Shown here piece after piece: positions 16,903 to 25,329 of a stretch of 64,000 bases of DNA. The stretch is from Streptomyces sp. CB02923. Lineage in GTDB: Bacteria > Actinomycetota > Actinomycetes > Streptomycetales > Streptomycetaceae. The translations under genes were made by a program, and so were the position numbers. The DNA lies in contig NZ_LWKZ01000029.1 of NCBI RefSeq assembly GCF_001905005.1, positions 166,399-230,398 of the forward strand, written 5' to 3'. Each line of letters opens with the position of its first letter. Within the stretch, counting starts at the first letter, position 1. The notes under the pieces are model-generated. The model had not been told where the DNA came from, did not search any database, and saw nothing but the letters and a program-made list of their open reading frames with translations.

Positions 16903-17769
16903 GTGGCTTTACGACTGTGGCACCCCCGGCGCACCCGGACCGTGGTCCTGCGCCCGTCCGCCCCGCCCCTGACGACGGGCGGGCACCGCACGGACGCGTA
17001 CGTCGAGATCGGCTCGGTGACCAAGGTGCTCACCGGCACCGCACTGGACCGGCTGGCGGCCGAGGGCGTACTGACGCCGGACGACCCCGTGGACCGCTGG
17101 CTCGACGCGCCCCGCGGCACCGGCATCACCCTGCGCCACCTGGCGGAACACACCTCCGGCCTGCCCAGGCTGCCTCCGCTGCGCCTGCCCCGCCGGGACC
17201 CGTACCGCCTCTTCGACGCGGCGGCGCTGCACTCTCTCGTGGGCCGGCTCGACCGGATCACCACCGCGGCTCCCGGGGAGACCGAGGAGTACTCCAACTT
17301 CGGTTACGCCGTCCTGGGGGCCGCACTGGCCGCTGCCGCCGGGGAGCCGTACGAACGCGTCGTACAGAGCCGCGTACTCGACCCGCTGGGCATCGAGGAG
17401 ATGACCACCCGGCCGCCCGACGGCCGGCGGATGGCCGGAACCGGACGGTGGGGCCGGCCGCGCAGCCCGTGGACCATGACCGGCGCCGTACTGCCGGCCG
17501 GGGGCTACTGGGCCACGCCGCCCGCCGTCGCCGCCCTGGTCCGCGGCCTGCTCGTCGACCGGGTACTGGGGACCCCGGCGCTGACCTGGCGTCAGAACGG
17601 CCCGGTGACCTGGCACAACGGCGGCACCCGGGACGCCGCGGTCTTCACCGGACTGCACCGGGAGAGCGGCGAATGGGTGGTCGTGCACTGCCTCGACGGC
17701 GGCCTGGACGAGGCCGACCGGACCGGCGTACGGCTCCTGGTGGGCGAAGGCGCGACGGCCGGAGGGTGA
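16903..17769 (+). CDS. Beta-lactamase-fold serine hydrolase (class C/AmpH-like)
   Basis: 288 residues, GTG start. The motifs of the penicillin-binding serine hydrolase fold are SVTK (nucleophile Ser and Lys) near residue 39, EEYSNFGYAVLG (the YxN motif) near residue 130, and TWHNGGT near residue 235 (HxG in place of KTG). LRHLAEHTSGLP is the usual landmark of the family. There is no signal peptide, so it is probably cytoplasmic or its start lies elsewhere. The family includes esterases, D-aminopeptidases and carboxypeptidases; the substrate is not decidable. Confidence 0.88.
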   Translation: MALRLWHPRRTRTVVLRPSAPPLTTGGHRTDAYVEIGSVTKVLTGTALDRLAAEGVLTPDDPVDRWLDAPRGTGITLRHLAEHTSGLPRLPPLRLPRRDPYRLFDAAALHSLVGRLDRITTAAPGETEEYSNFGYAVLGAALAAAAGEPYERVVQSRVLDPLGIEEMTTRPPDGRRMAGTGRWGRPRSPWTMTGAVLPAGGYWATPPAVAALVRGLLVDRVLGTPALTWRQNGPVTWHNGGTRDAAVFTGLHRESGEWVVVHCLDGGLDEADRTGVRLLVGEGATAGG

Positions 17770-17832
17770 CGCAACAGCGCACCCTCGCGGCGCACACCAC
17801 GCGGGTGATGCGCCGTCATAGCGCCCCCATAT

Positions 17833-17844
17833 CCGACCGGTCGG
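17833..17844. promoter_or_regulatory. 12-bp perfect palindrome upstream of the STAS gene
   Basis: CCGACCGGTCGG, about 97 nt before the start at 17941. It is the only clear symmetric element in this gap and a possible operator, but it is short and GC-rich, so chance is possible. Confidence 0.3.
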
Positions 17845-17940
17845 TCACGCACGCTGTTCGCGCCACGTGCCCCGCACTATTCTGAGAAGTGCAGCCCGAG
17901 TCCCCGGCAGCGCGGAATACCGTCCGCCCGGAGGAGGCGC

Positions 17941-18459
17941 GTGCTGATGGCAGACCCCGGAACCTCCCTCGACTTACCACGCGTCGGCGCGGTGGGCTCG
18001 CGGGTGCCCCCGACCCGTCACCGCGCCCGGTACGCGCCGGCGCGGCCCCCCGCCCCGGCCGGACGGCCGGAGCCCGCGGCGGACGAGGCACCGTCAGCTC
18101 CCGTGACCGACACCGACTTCGCGGTCCTCATCGTGCGCGGCAGGGTGGATCTGGCGACCCTGCCGGCCCTGCGTGAACGCCTGCGGCGGCTGCCCCGCGA
18201 CTCCGGCAGCCTGCTGATCGTCGACCTCTCCGAGGTCACCGCCTGCTGCGCGCTCGCCCTCGGACCGCTCGTCGCGGCGGCCAGGCGGGCCCGCTCGCAC
18301 GGCGGTGACCTGCGCCTGGTCCAGCCAAGTCCCGCCGTCCTCACGGCCTTGCAGGCCAGCGGGCTGAACCGGCTGCTGCCGGTCTTCCCCGGCCTGGACA
18401 CCGCGACCGGGACCACCGCCGTCGGCCCGCCCGGCCCACAGGCCGGGGCCGTGGCCTAG
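17941..18459 (+). CDS. STAS-domain protein lacking the phosphoacceptor Ser
   Basis: 172 residues: a disordered Pro/Arg-rich first 55, then a STAS domain (about 58-160) with AVLIVRGRVDLATLPALRERL, LLIVDLSEVT and ALQASGLNRLLPVF. In canonical anti-anti-sigma factors the loop after DLSxV reads FCDSSGL and its Ser is phosphorylated; here it reads ACCALALGPL, so both Asp and Ser are gone. It therefore cannot be switched in the usual way. GTG at 17941 follows GGAGGAGG; ATG at 17947 is possible. No anti-sigma kinase gene is adjacent. Confidence 0.85.
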   Translation: MLMADPGTSLDLPRVGAVGSRVPPTRHRARYAPARPPAPAGRPEPAADEAPSAPVTDTDFAVLIVRGRVDLATLPALRERLRRLPRDSGSLLIVDLSEVTACCALALGPLVAAARRARSHGGDLRLVQPSPAVLTALQASGLNRLLPVFPGLDTATGTTAVGPPGPQAGAVA

Positions 18460-18513
18460 GGAGCGTCAGGGCGGGGCGCCTCCGATCACCGCACACTCTG
18501 TGGGAGGTGCGCA

Positions 18514-18741
18514 GTGTTCCCGCTTCTGCTCGTCTTGTTCCTGGCCACGGTCGCCGCCGGATTCGCGAATCCGATGTGGTGGCTGGCCTCCGCCGTCCTG
18601 CTCTACCTCGCCGTGCGCTACCGCCAGGGCTACCTGAGTTACGACGCGGAGTACCGCGCCTACCGGGAGCGCCGCATCCGCCAGGACCGCTACGACCGGC
18701 GGTACCGCGCGGAGCGGGGCAGCGCGGCGAAGGGCAAGTAG
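18514..18741 (+). CDS. 75-aa small membrane protein
   Basis: Starts at GTG behind GGGAGG. Residues 1-32 are hydrophobic (FPLLLVLFLATVAAGFANP, then MWWLASAVLLYLAV). The rest is a highly charged tail rich in Arg and Tyr (YRAYRERRIRQDRYDRRYR). Probably one or two membrane segments with a cytoplasmic basic tail. It follows the STAS gene by 54 nt on the same strand. Function unknown. Confidence 0.75.
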   Translation: MFPLLLVLFLATVAAGFANPMWWLASAVLLYLAVRYRQGYLSYDAEYRAYRERRIRQDRYDRRYRAERGSAAKGK

Positions 18742-18762
18742 CCGGGCCGCCCCGGCGGGCGG

Positions 18763-19548
18763 TCACCAGGCGGGCCCGGCCGACACGCCGCCGTCCACCA
18801 CCAGGTCGTGTCCGGTCACCCACGCGGCCATCGGCGAGGCGAGGAAGACGCACGCGTCGCCGATGTCCTCGGGACGGCCGAGCCGCCCGGCCGGGGCCGC
18901 CCGCCGGTAGCGGGTCACGCCGTCCGGCCAGGCCGCTGCCAGGCCCTCGCGGTCGACCAGGCCCGGCGAGACGCTGTTGACGCGGATGCCGTCGGGCCCG
19001 TACTCCAGCGCGGCCGAGCGGGCGTGCATCACGACGGCCGCCTTGGAGGCGCAGTAGTGGGCGTGGTCCGCGGCGGGCCGGTGCGCCTCGATGGAGGCGA
19101 TGTGCGTGATCGAACCGCCGCCGCCGTCCCGCATCACCGCGGCCGCGGCCCGGGTGCAGGCGAAGGTGCTCAGGACGTTGGTGTCCATGACCGCGCGCCA
19201 GTCGGCGACGGTCATGGACGCCAGGTCCTGGAGGGGCTGCACGCCCGCGTTGTTCACCAGGGCGGTGAGCCCGCCGCGCCACTCCGCCGCCGTGCGCACC
19301 AGACGGTGGCACTCCTCCTCGGCGGTCAGGTCGGCCCGTACGGCCAGCGCGCTGCCGCCCTGCTCCTCGATACGGGCGACGAGCGCGTGGGCGGCGGTGG
19401 CGTTCGTACGGTAGTGGGCGACGACCGCGGCGCCCGCCGCGGCGAAGCGGAGCGCGATGCCGGTGCCGAGGCCGCCGCCCGCGCCGGTCACCAGGGCCAC
19501 CCGGCCCGCGAGGGACGGCAGCTCCGCGCTGCCGGCGGCGGCGTTCAC
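18763..19548 (-). CDS. SDR-family oxidoreductase
   Basis: 261-residue classical short-chain dehydrogenase. Cofactor motif VTGAGGGLGTG near residue 20, NNAG near 100, the Ser region ITHIASIEAH, and YCASK with catalytic Tyr/Lys near 165. VDGGVSAGPAW ends the protein, as in many FabG-like enzymes. AHYRTN after the second strand suggests NADP(H). It overlaps the cupin gene stop region by 4 nt and is the second gene of that pair. Substrate unknown. Confidence 0.9.
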   Translation of the reverse strand: MNAAAGSAELPSLAGRVALVTGAGGGLGTGIALRFAAAGAAVVAHYRTNATAAHALVARIEEQGGSALAVRADLTAEEECHRLVRTAAEWRGGLTALVNNAGVQPLQDLASMTVADWRAVMDTNVLSTFACTRAAAAVMRDGGGGSITHIASIEAHRPAADHAHYCASKAAVVMHARSAALEYGPDGIRVNSVSPGLVDREGLAAAWPDGVTRYRRAAPAGRLGRPEDIGDACVFLASPMAAWVTGHDLVVDGGVSAGPAW

Positions 19549-20048
19549 GGGCGGGACAGCGCGGTGATCCGCGCCGCCTCCCGGGGGTGGCGCGCGGCCA
19601 GTTCGGCGGCGTCCCCGTGCTCGTATCCGTCGAAGGTGAATCCCGGCGCCATGGTGCAGCCGAACAGCGACCAGGCGCCGCCGTCGGCGACCTCGGCGGC
19701 CATCCAGGTGCCGGCGGGCACCGTGAACTGGATGTGCTGGCCGCCCAGAACGTCCGGGCCGAGGACGACCGTACGGCTGCCGCCGGACGGGTCCAGCAGG
19801 AGCAGCGAGAGCGGGTCGCCGAGGTAGAAGTGCCAGACCTCGTCGGCGGGCAGGCGGTGCAGGGCGCTGAAATCGCCGGGGCCCGAGGTGAGGAGCGCGA
19901 CGATCGCGGTGCCCTCCGGGCGCCCGTCGGGGCGCGCGGGCCCCGCCCAGGTCTGCCGGTAGCGGCCGCCTTCCCTGGGCAGCGGTTCCAGTCCGTACAG
20001 CTCGACGAGTTCCTGGGGAGAGGGCTTCGCGGAAGTGTGCCGGGGCAT
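19545..20048 (-). CDS. Cupin_5 (DUF985) domain protein
   Basis: 167 residues. The single cupin barrel shows the DUF985 pattern: LPREGGRYRQTW, then FSALHRLPADEVWHFYLGDPL (quoted in part: LHRLPADEVWHFYLGDPL), then FTVPAGTWMAAEV and LFGCTMAPGF. Metal-type His residues occur in the HRLPADEVWH stretch. Members bind small ligands; none is identified here. ATG at 20048 follows GGAAGGAGA. It is translationally coupled to the downstream SDR by a 4-nt overlap. Confidence 0.9.
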   Translation of the reverse strand: MPRHTSAKPSPQELVELYGLEPLPREGGRYRQTWAGPARPDGRPEGTAIVALLTSGPGDFSALHRLPADEVWHFYLGDPLSLLLLDPSGGSRTVVLGPDVLGGQHIQFTVPAGTWMAAEVADGGAWSLFGCTMAPGFTFDGYEHGDAAELAARHPREAARITALSRP

Positions 20049-20150
20049 GCGTCTCCTTCCCGTTCCATCGCGGGTACGGCCCTCACCGTAGGCAGGGTGC
20101 GGGTGCCGCGTCCGGGAGATCGCCCAGGTGGCCCGCCGATGGGCCGGACG

Positions 20151-20798
20151 CTACGGGTGCTCGGCGGTCAGATAGCGCTGGACGGTGGGCGCCAGCCAGG
20201 TCACGACCTCCTCGCGGGTGAGGCCGACGGCGGGCGGCAGGAACAGGATGTAGCGCAGCAGGCCCATGCCCACCACCTGGGAGCCGATCAGTGCCGCGCG
20301 GGACGCGACCTCCTCCGCGGGGAACGGGCAGATCGCGGCGAGGGCCGGTCTGATCTGTTCCTCGAAGACGCCGCGCAGGCGCTCGGCGCCCGCTTCGTTG
20401 GTGACGGCGACGCGCACCATCCCGGTCAGCGTCTCGTCGCGCTCCCAGCGGTCGAGGAAGTGCCCCACGAGCAGGGCGCCGAGCTGTTCGCGCGGTACGG
20501 CCGACAGGTCGGGCAGCCGCAGATCGATCTTCGAGGCCGCCGCGAACAGGCCCGCCTTGTTGCCGTAATAGCGCATGACCATCGACGGGTCGATGCCCGC
20601 GTCCCGGGCGACGGCCCGGATGGTGGCGCGTTCGTAGCCTTCGGCGGCGAAGCGGTCGCGGGCGGCGTCGAGGATCGCGGCACGGGTGGCGTCGGAGCGG
20701 CGGGGGCGGCCCGGGGTGGCGTCCGATGCGGAATCCGGGGCGCCATCCGGGGCGGAATCCGGGGCGGCATCTGGGGTGGAGGGGGCAGTATCGGCCAT
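20151..20798 (-). CDS. TetR-family repressor of the adjacent monooxygenase
   Basis: 215 residues. After an Ala/Pro/Asp-rich first 30 residues comes the TetR HTH (about 36-85): RAAILDAARDRFAAEGYERA, then IRAVARDAGIDPSMVMRYYG (Tyr-Tyr-x-N-K signature). The C-terminal ligand domain resembles the TetR_C class with PCFPAEEV-like loops and a long final helix. ATG at 20798. The gene is divergent from an FAD monooxygenase, and the 112-bp gap is filled by repeated operator-like sites, so autoregulation and control of the neighbour are likely. Confidence 0.9.
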   Translation of the reverse strand: MADTAPSTPDAAPDSAPDGAPDSASDATPGRPRRSDATRAAILDAARDRFAAEGYERATIRAVARDAGIDPSMVMRYYGNKAGLFAAASKIDLRLPDLSAVPREQLGALLVGHFLDRWERDETLTGMVRVAVTNEAGAERLRGVFEEQIRPALAAICPFPAEEVASRAALIGSQVVGMGLLRYILFLPPAVGLTREEVVTWLAPTVQRYLTAEHP

Positions 20799-20812
20799 AC
20801 CAACGACTGTAG

Positions 20813-20897
20813 GCCAACAAGCGTTGACCGGCCACCATGACAGGCCTACTGTTGCCAACAAGCGTTGACCAACAACCGTTGGCCAACAAGGGTTGGC
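20813..20897. promoter_or_regulatory. Four-site operator array between TetR and monooxygenase genes
   Basis: Four imperfect palindromes of pattern GCCAAC-N4-GTTGRC lie at 20813-20829, 20854-20870, 20868-20884 and 20882-20897. The first two are identical 17-mers (GCCAACAAGCGTTGACC). The last three overlap with an exact 14-bp period, and the first is 41 bp upstream. The array ends just before the GGAGG of the monooxygenase at 20901 and covers the likely promoters of both genes. Confidence 0.75.
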
Positions 20898-20910
20898 ATT
20901 GGAGGCGGCC

Positions 20911-22677
20911 ATGCACCGCAAGCCCGGCACCATCAGCGACCAGAACCCCACCCCCGCCGACCGCACCGGCGCGACCGCCGACGTCATCGTCGTCGGCGCC
21001 GGCCCCACCGGACTGCTGCTCGCCGGAGACCTCGCGGTCGCCGGACTCAACGTCACCCTGCTGGAGCGACGCGCCCCCGGCCTCAGCAACCTCACCCGCG
21101 CGCTGACCGTGCACACCCGCAGCCTCGAACAGCTCGACGCCCGCGGACTCGCCGACGAACTCGTGGCCGGCGGCCACGCACTACAGCGCCTCCAGCTCTT
21201 CGGCGGCGCCGTACTGAAGCCGTCCCGGCTGCCCTCCCGCTTCCCGTTCACGCTGATCACCCCGCAGTACGAGGTCGAGCGGCTGCTGGAGCGGCGCGCG
21301 CAGAAGGCCGGCGTCACCTTCCGGTACGGGGCCCGGGTGACCGGGCTGGACCAGGACACCCACGAGGTCCGGGCCCGCGTACGGGAGGAGGACGGGGCCA
21401 CCGCGACGTACCGCGCGGCGTACCTGGTCGGCGCGGACGGGGTGCGCAGCGCCGTCCGCGAGGCCATCGGCCTGCCCTTCCCCGGCCGGTCCGTGGTCAG
21501 CTCCATCGCCCTGGCCGACGTACGGCTCGACGAGCGGCCCGACGTCCCGCTGATCGCCAACGCCACCGGCGACACCATCGCGCTCATCGCCGACTTCGGC
21601 GACGGCTGGTACCGCGTCATCGGCTGGGACCGCCGACGCCAGATACCCGAGGACGTCCCCGTCGAACCCGACGAGATCCGCACGTACCTGCGCCTCGCCT
21701 TCGGCAGCGACTACGGGATGCACGACGTGCGGTGGACCTCCCGCTTCCACAGCGACGAACGCCAGGTGCCCCGCTACCGCGTCGGCCGCGCCTTCCTCGC
21801 CGGCGACGCCGCGCACGTCCACTCCCCCGCAGGCGGCCAGGGCATGAACACCGGCCTCCAGGACGCGGCCAACCTCAGCTGGAAGCTCGCCGCCGCGGTG
21901 CGCGGCGACGCACCCGACGGCCTGCTGGACAGCTACCACGACGAGCGCCACCCGGTGGGCAGGATGGTGCTGCGCAGCAGCGGCACGCTCATCCGGGCGG
22001 CACAGCTGCGCAGCGCACCGGCGCGGGCGCTGCGCGCCGCGGGCGCCCGGCTGCTGAACGTGACACCGCCGCTGGCGGACCTGGCGCTGTCGAAGATCAG
22101 CGGCGTGGGCATCGCGTACCCGGCCGGGCGCGGCGCCCACCCGCTCGCGGGCAAACGGGCCCCCGACCTCCGGCTGGCGGGCGGCACCCGGCTGCACGAG
22201 GCGCTGCGGGGCGGGGCGTTCGTGCTGGTCACCCCGGTGGGCGAGACGCTGCCGGGGGGCGGGGAACTGCCAGGGGGCGAGGTATTGCCGGGGGGCGAGG
22301 TACTGCCGGGGGGCGGGGAACTGTCGGGTGCGGATTTCGTGGGGGCGGAGCCCGCCTCGGGCGCCGGGGCCGTTCCGGACGCCGAGATCGTTCCGGACGC
22401 CGGAACCGTTCCGTACGCCGGGGCCGTCTCGTCGGAAGCCGCGGGCGTTCCGGGCGCCGGGCCAGCCCCGGACGCCGGGGCCGCCGTCGGTCCCCGGCTC
22501 GTCCGGGCCACCTGGGACAGCGCGCGGCGCACCGCGCTCCTCGTGCGCCCGGACGGCTACATCGCCTGGGCCACCGACGCGAGCGACCCGGCCGTACGCG
22601 CCGAGTCCCTGCGCGGCGCACTCGTCCACTGGACCGGCGCGGTCCTGACCGCGGCCCGCACCGCTGCCCGGTCCTGA
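20911..22677 (+). CDS. FAD-dependent aromatic monooxygenase with repeat-rich C-terminal insert
   Basis: 588-residue p-hydroxybenzoate hydroxylase-type enzyme. FAD motif VIVVGAGPTGLLLAGDLA near residue 24, the DG motif VGADGVRSAVREA near 170, and GRAFLAGDAAHVHSPAGGQG near 300. They are followed by GMNTGLQDAANLSWKLA. The C-terminal thioredoxin-like domain is split by about 95 residues of LPGGGE/LPGGEV and VPDAG-type repeats. ATG at 20911 has GGAGG 5 nt upstream. Relatives hydroxylate polyketides and phenolics, including drugs such as rifampicin; the substrate here is unknown. Probably induced through the TetR neighbour. Confidence 0.9.
   Translation: MHRKPGTISDQNPTPADRTGATADVIVVGAGPTGLLLAGDLAVAGLNVTLLERRAPGLSNLTRALTVHTRSLEQLDARGLADELVAGGHALQRLQLFGGAVLKPSRLPSRFPFTLITPQYEVERLLERRAQKAGVTFRYGARVTGLDQDTHEVRARVREEDGATATYRAAYLVGADGVRSAVREAIGLPFPGRSVVSSIALADVRLDERPDVPLIANATGDTIALIADFGDGWYRVIGWDRRRQIPEDVPVEPDEIRTYLRLAFGSDYGMHDVRWTSRFHSDERQVPRYRVGRAFLAGDAAHVHSPAGGQGMNTGLQDAANLSWKLAAAVRGDAPDGLLDSYHDERHPVGRMVLRSSGTLIRAAQLRSAPARALRAAGARLLNVTPPLADLALSKISGVGIAYPAGRGAHPLAGKRAPDLRLAGGTRLHEALRGGAFVLVTPVGETLPGGGELPGGEVLPGGEVLPGGGELSGADFVGAEPASGAGAVPDAEIVPDAGTVPYAGAVSSEAAGVPGAGPAPDAGAAVGPRLVRATWDSARRTALLVRPDGYIAWATDASDPAVRAESLRGALVHWTGAVLTAARTAARS
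22249..22425 (+). repeat. 18-nt coding repeats inside the monooxygenase
   Basis: Four 18-nt units at 22249-22320 encode LPGGGE/LPGGEV, and three more 18-nt units at 22372-22425 encode V-P-(D/Y)-A repeats. All keep the reading frame. Confidence 0.85.
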
Positions 22678-22708
22678 CCGCCACGCCGTGCCGCATCCGG
22701 TGCGGCCC

Positions 22709-22752
22709 GCGCGGACCCGTCCCCCGGCCATGAACGGGGGACGGGTCCGCGC
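22709..22752 (+). terminator. 17-bp perfect hairpin after the monooxygenase
   Basis: Arms 22709-22725 and 22736-22752 are perfectly complementary over 17 bp around a 10-nt loop, 32 nt past the stop. The next gene downstream is on the other strand, so it may serve both directions. Confidence 0.8.
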
Positions 22753-23284
22753 CGTCCTGTACGCCCGGCCGTCCCCGGGCCGGGCGGACGGACGCTCGCC
22801 GGGCCTGGCGGCCGTCCCGGATCCCGCAGCTGCCCGGATCGTGCCGCCCGCCACCGAAGTCCGCGGTCGCGCTGGAAGGTGAAACCGGTCCCCGAAGACG
22901 CGGGGCGGGCCGGGTGCGTCCACGTCCGCATCCGGGTGCACCGCAAGGAATTCGAGGTGGTCACCAGTTGTCCGCCGATCAACGGAAAGCCGCGCTTTCC
23001 CGCTCTGTCCGCCACCCGCCGATCAGCGTCGTGCCCCCCGGTAAAAGGGGAATCTAGGGACGCTCCTGGCGCCTGACAAGGGGCCCGGCCTGGGGATGTG
23101 ACGCACCGTACGGTTTTTGGCCAGTGGTTCGCCCTTCACGTAGCGGTGCCCGTCAACACTTTTCCCTTTCCCGTCAATCCCCGCTTCCGGACAGACACCG
23201 CGGGCCGCGCCCGGCGGCATCCCGCCGCACCGGGCCTACCGGGCGCACCGGTCACACCGGAAGCGCCCTCCACCCCCTCCCGCC
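22753..23284. other. 530-bp gap without a recognised gene
   Basis: Short open frames occur on both strands but none has a ribosome site with Streptomyces-like codon use. Local AT-richer patches lie near 22940-23050 and 23100-23180. I see no RNA gene or strong palindrome here. Confidence 0.5.
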
Positions 23285-24013
23285 TCAGCCGATGATGTGC
23301 CGCAGATACGCCCGCGGGTCGGTGAGATAGCGGCGCCAGTGGTCGACGAGGGCCAGTTCGTCCCACTCCACCGAGCGCATGCCGTGCTCACCGACCTCGA
23401 CTATCTCCGCGCCGGGCAGGGCCGTGAGCAGCGGGGAGTGCGTGGCGCAGACGATCTGGGCGCCGCTGCGGCCCAACTCGTGCAGCACGCCGAGGAGTTC
23501 CAGGCAGGAGGAGAACGACAGCGCGGCCTCGGGCTCGTCGAGCACGTACAGCCCCGGCTGCCGGAACTTCTCGCGGAACGCCATCAGGAACCCCTCGCCG
23601 TGGCTCATCTCCTCCGGCGCCCCCGACAGCCGCTCGCGGCCCAGCGCGTCCCACGCGGTCTCGGCGCGCAGGAAGAAGCCCCGCCTGCGCGTACGCGGCC
23701 CGCGGACCATCCGGCGGCCCGCCGTCGTCGCGTCGAAGCGGATGGCCGCGCCCAGCTCGGACGGCGCGCGCGAACTGGCGTACTTGTAACCTGCCGAGCC
23801 GCCGTACGAATCGAGCCCGAAGCCCTCCGCCAGGGCTTCGGCCAGCGTCGATTTGCCGGAGCCGTTCTCCCCCACGAGAAAGGTGACCGGCGCGCCGAAT
23901 TTCAGCCCGTCCGCAGCCAACCGCCGGACGCACGGGACCGTCCAGGGCCAGCTGTCCCCGGTCTCCGCCCACGCTTCCTCGGAGCGATCCACGTACGCGC
24001 GTTCGATGAGCAT
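23285..24013 (-). CDS. AAA-family ABC-type ATPase, RecF/SMC-like
   Basis: 242 residues. Walker A is FLVGENGSGKST near residue 47, the signature-like MSHGEGFL near 140, Walker B YVLDEPEAALS near 158, and the H-loop CATHSPLLTA near 195. It has no membrane domain and no coiled-coil insertion, so it is neither a transporter partner nor a full SMC. Stand-alone ATPases of this type are common in Streptomyces and some belong to defence or repair systems, but no partner gene (nuclease, TOPRIM) is adjacent. ATG at 24013. Confidence 0.88.
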   Translation of the reverse strand: MLIERAYVDRSEEAWAETGDSWPWTVPCVRRLAADGLKFGAPVTFLVGENGSGKSTLAEALAEGFGLDSYGGSAGYKYASSRAPSELGAAIRFDATTAGRRMVRGPRTRRRGFFLRAETAWDALGRERLSGAPEEMSHGEGFLMAFREKFRQPGLYVLDEPEAALSFSSCLELLGVLHELGRSGAQIVCATHSPLLTALPGAEIVEVGEHGMRSVEWDELALVDHWRRYLTDPRAYLRHIIG

Positions 24014-24149
24014 GTCTCGAAGCTCTCACACGCCACTGACAACCGCCCCGCACACCGGCCGCCGGTGCCCCCTCCAGTCCGCCCCAGGCCCCCCGCTCGC
24101 CCCTCCGAGCCACCAGAACCCCACCGCTCCCCCTCCTTACGCTGGGCAC

Positions 24150-24485
24150 ATGCTGATCGCCCGTTCCATCGCCCTCTTCGCCCTCGCCGCCCTCTTCGAG
24201 ATCGGCGGAGCCTGGCTCGTCTGGCAGGGCGTGCGCGAACACCGCGGCTGGGCCTGGATCGGCGCGGGCGTCCTGGCCCTCGGCGTGTACGGCTTCGTCG
24301 CCACCCTCCAGCCGGACGCCGACTTCGGCCGCATCCTCGCCGCGTACGGCGGAGTCTTCGTCGCGGGCTCGCTGGCCTGGGGCATGGTCGCGGACGGCTA
24401 CCGGCCGGACCGCTGGGACGTGGCCGGCGCGCTGATCTGCCTGGCCGGCATGGCTGTGATCATGTACGCGCCCAGGGGCCGCTGA
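24150..24485 (+). CDS. YnfA/UPF0060 family membrane protein
   Basis: 111 residues with four hydrophobic helices, the size and topology of the small drug/metabolite transporters. ALAALFEIGGAWLVWQGVRE at the start and RILAAYGGVFVAGSLAWG in the middle are characteristic, with the conserved Glu in the first helix. ATG at 24150. The transported substrate is unknown. It is divergent from the AAA ATPase and 61 nt upstream of an SDR gene on the same strand. Confidence 0.9.
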   Translation: MLIARSIALFALAALFEIGGAWLVWQGVREHRGWAWIGAGVLALGVYGFVATLQPDADFGRILAAYGGVFVAGSLAWGMVADGYRPDRWDVAGALICLAGMAVIMYAPRGR

Positions 24486-24546
24486 CCGCGCGCATATCCT
24501 GCGTAGGCACCACGACCGTCGCCCGCAGCGCCCGAGGAGCCACCGC

Positions 24547-25329
24547 ATGACCGCCGTACCCGACGCGCCCGCCGCCCGTACCCGTACCGCCGTCGTCACC
24601 GGAGCCAGCAGCGGCATCGGTGCCGCGACCGCCCGCCGGCTGGCCGCCGAGGGCTACCGCCTCGTCCTCGCCGCCCGGCGCGAGGACCGCATCGAGGCGC
24701 TGGCCGCCGAGCTGCCCGGCGCCGAGGCCCACCGGCTCGACGTCACCGACCGCACCGCGGTGGACGCCTTCGCCGCCCGCCTCCGGGAGCGCCACGACTC
24801 GGTGGACGTGCTGGTCAACAACGCCGGCGGAGCCCTCGGCGCCGACCCCGTCGCCACCGGCGACCCGGCCGACTGGCGCACGATGTACGAGGTCAACGTC
24901 CTCGGCGTGCTCAACGTCACCCAGGCCCTGCTGCCCGCCCTGACCGCCTCGGGGGACGGCACGGTCGTGGTCGTCTCCTCGACCGCGGGCCACGGCACCT
25001 ACGAGGGCGGCGGCGGCTACGTCGCCGCCAAGCACGGCGCGCACGTCATCGCCGAGACGCTCCGGCTGGAACTGTGCGGCGAGCCCGTCCGGGTCATCGA
25101 GATCGCCCCCGGCATGGTCAAGACCGACGAGTTCGCCACCACCCGCTTCCGCGGCGACGCCGCCAAGGCCGCCAAGGTCTACGCGGGCGTGGCCGAGCCC
25201 CTCACCGCCGACGACGTCGCCGACACCGTCGGCTGGGCCGTCACCCGCCCCGCCCACGTCAACGTCGACCTCCTGGTCGTCCGCCCCCGCGCCCAGGCGT
25301 CCAACTCCAAGGTGCACCGGGCCTCCTGA
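24547..25329 (+). CDS. SDR-family oxidoreductase, YdfG-like
   Basis: 260 residues. VTGASSGIGAATARRLA near residue 17 is the cofactor motif, LAARREDR after the second strand points to NADP(H), NNAGGALGADP near 90, VVVSSTAG near 140 supplies Ser, and YVAAKHGAH near 157 supplies Tyr/Lys. IAPGMVKTDEF follows as in 3-hydroxy acid (serine) dehydrogenases of the YdfG type. ATG at 24547 follows CGAGGAG. The exact substrate is not decidable. Confidence 0.9.
   Translation: MTAVPDAPAARTRTAVVTGASSGIGAATARRLAAEGYRLVLAARREDRIEALAAELPGAEAHRLDVTDRTAVDAFAARLRERHDSVDVLVNNAGGALGADPVATGDPADWRTMYEVNVLGVLNVTQALLPALTASGDGTVVVVSSTAGHGTYEGGGGYVAAKHGAHVIAETLRLELCGEPVRVIEIAPGMVKTDEFATTRFRGDAAKAAKVYAGVAEPLTADDVADTVGWAVTRPAHVNVDLLVVRPRAQASNSKVHRAS

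Noticed and set aside
22678..23284. Several short frames in the gap after the monooxygenase
   Set aside because: None has a good ribosome site together with third-position G/C bias or a recognisable motif.
23285..24013. The AAA ATPase as part of a defence system
   Set aside because: No nuclease, TOPRIM or other effector gene is adjacent; YnfA and SDR neighbours do not fit.
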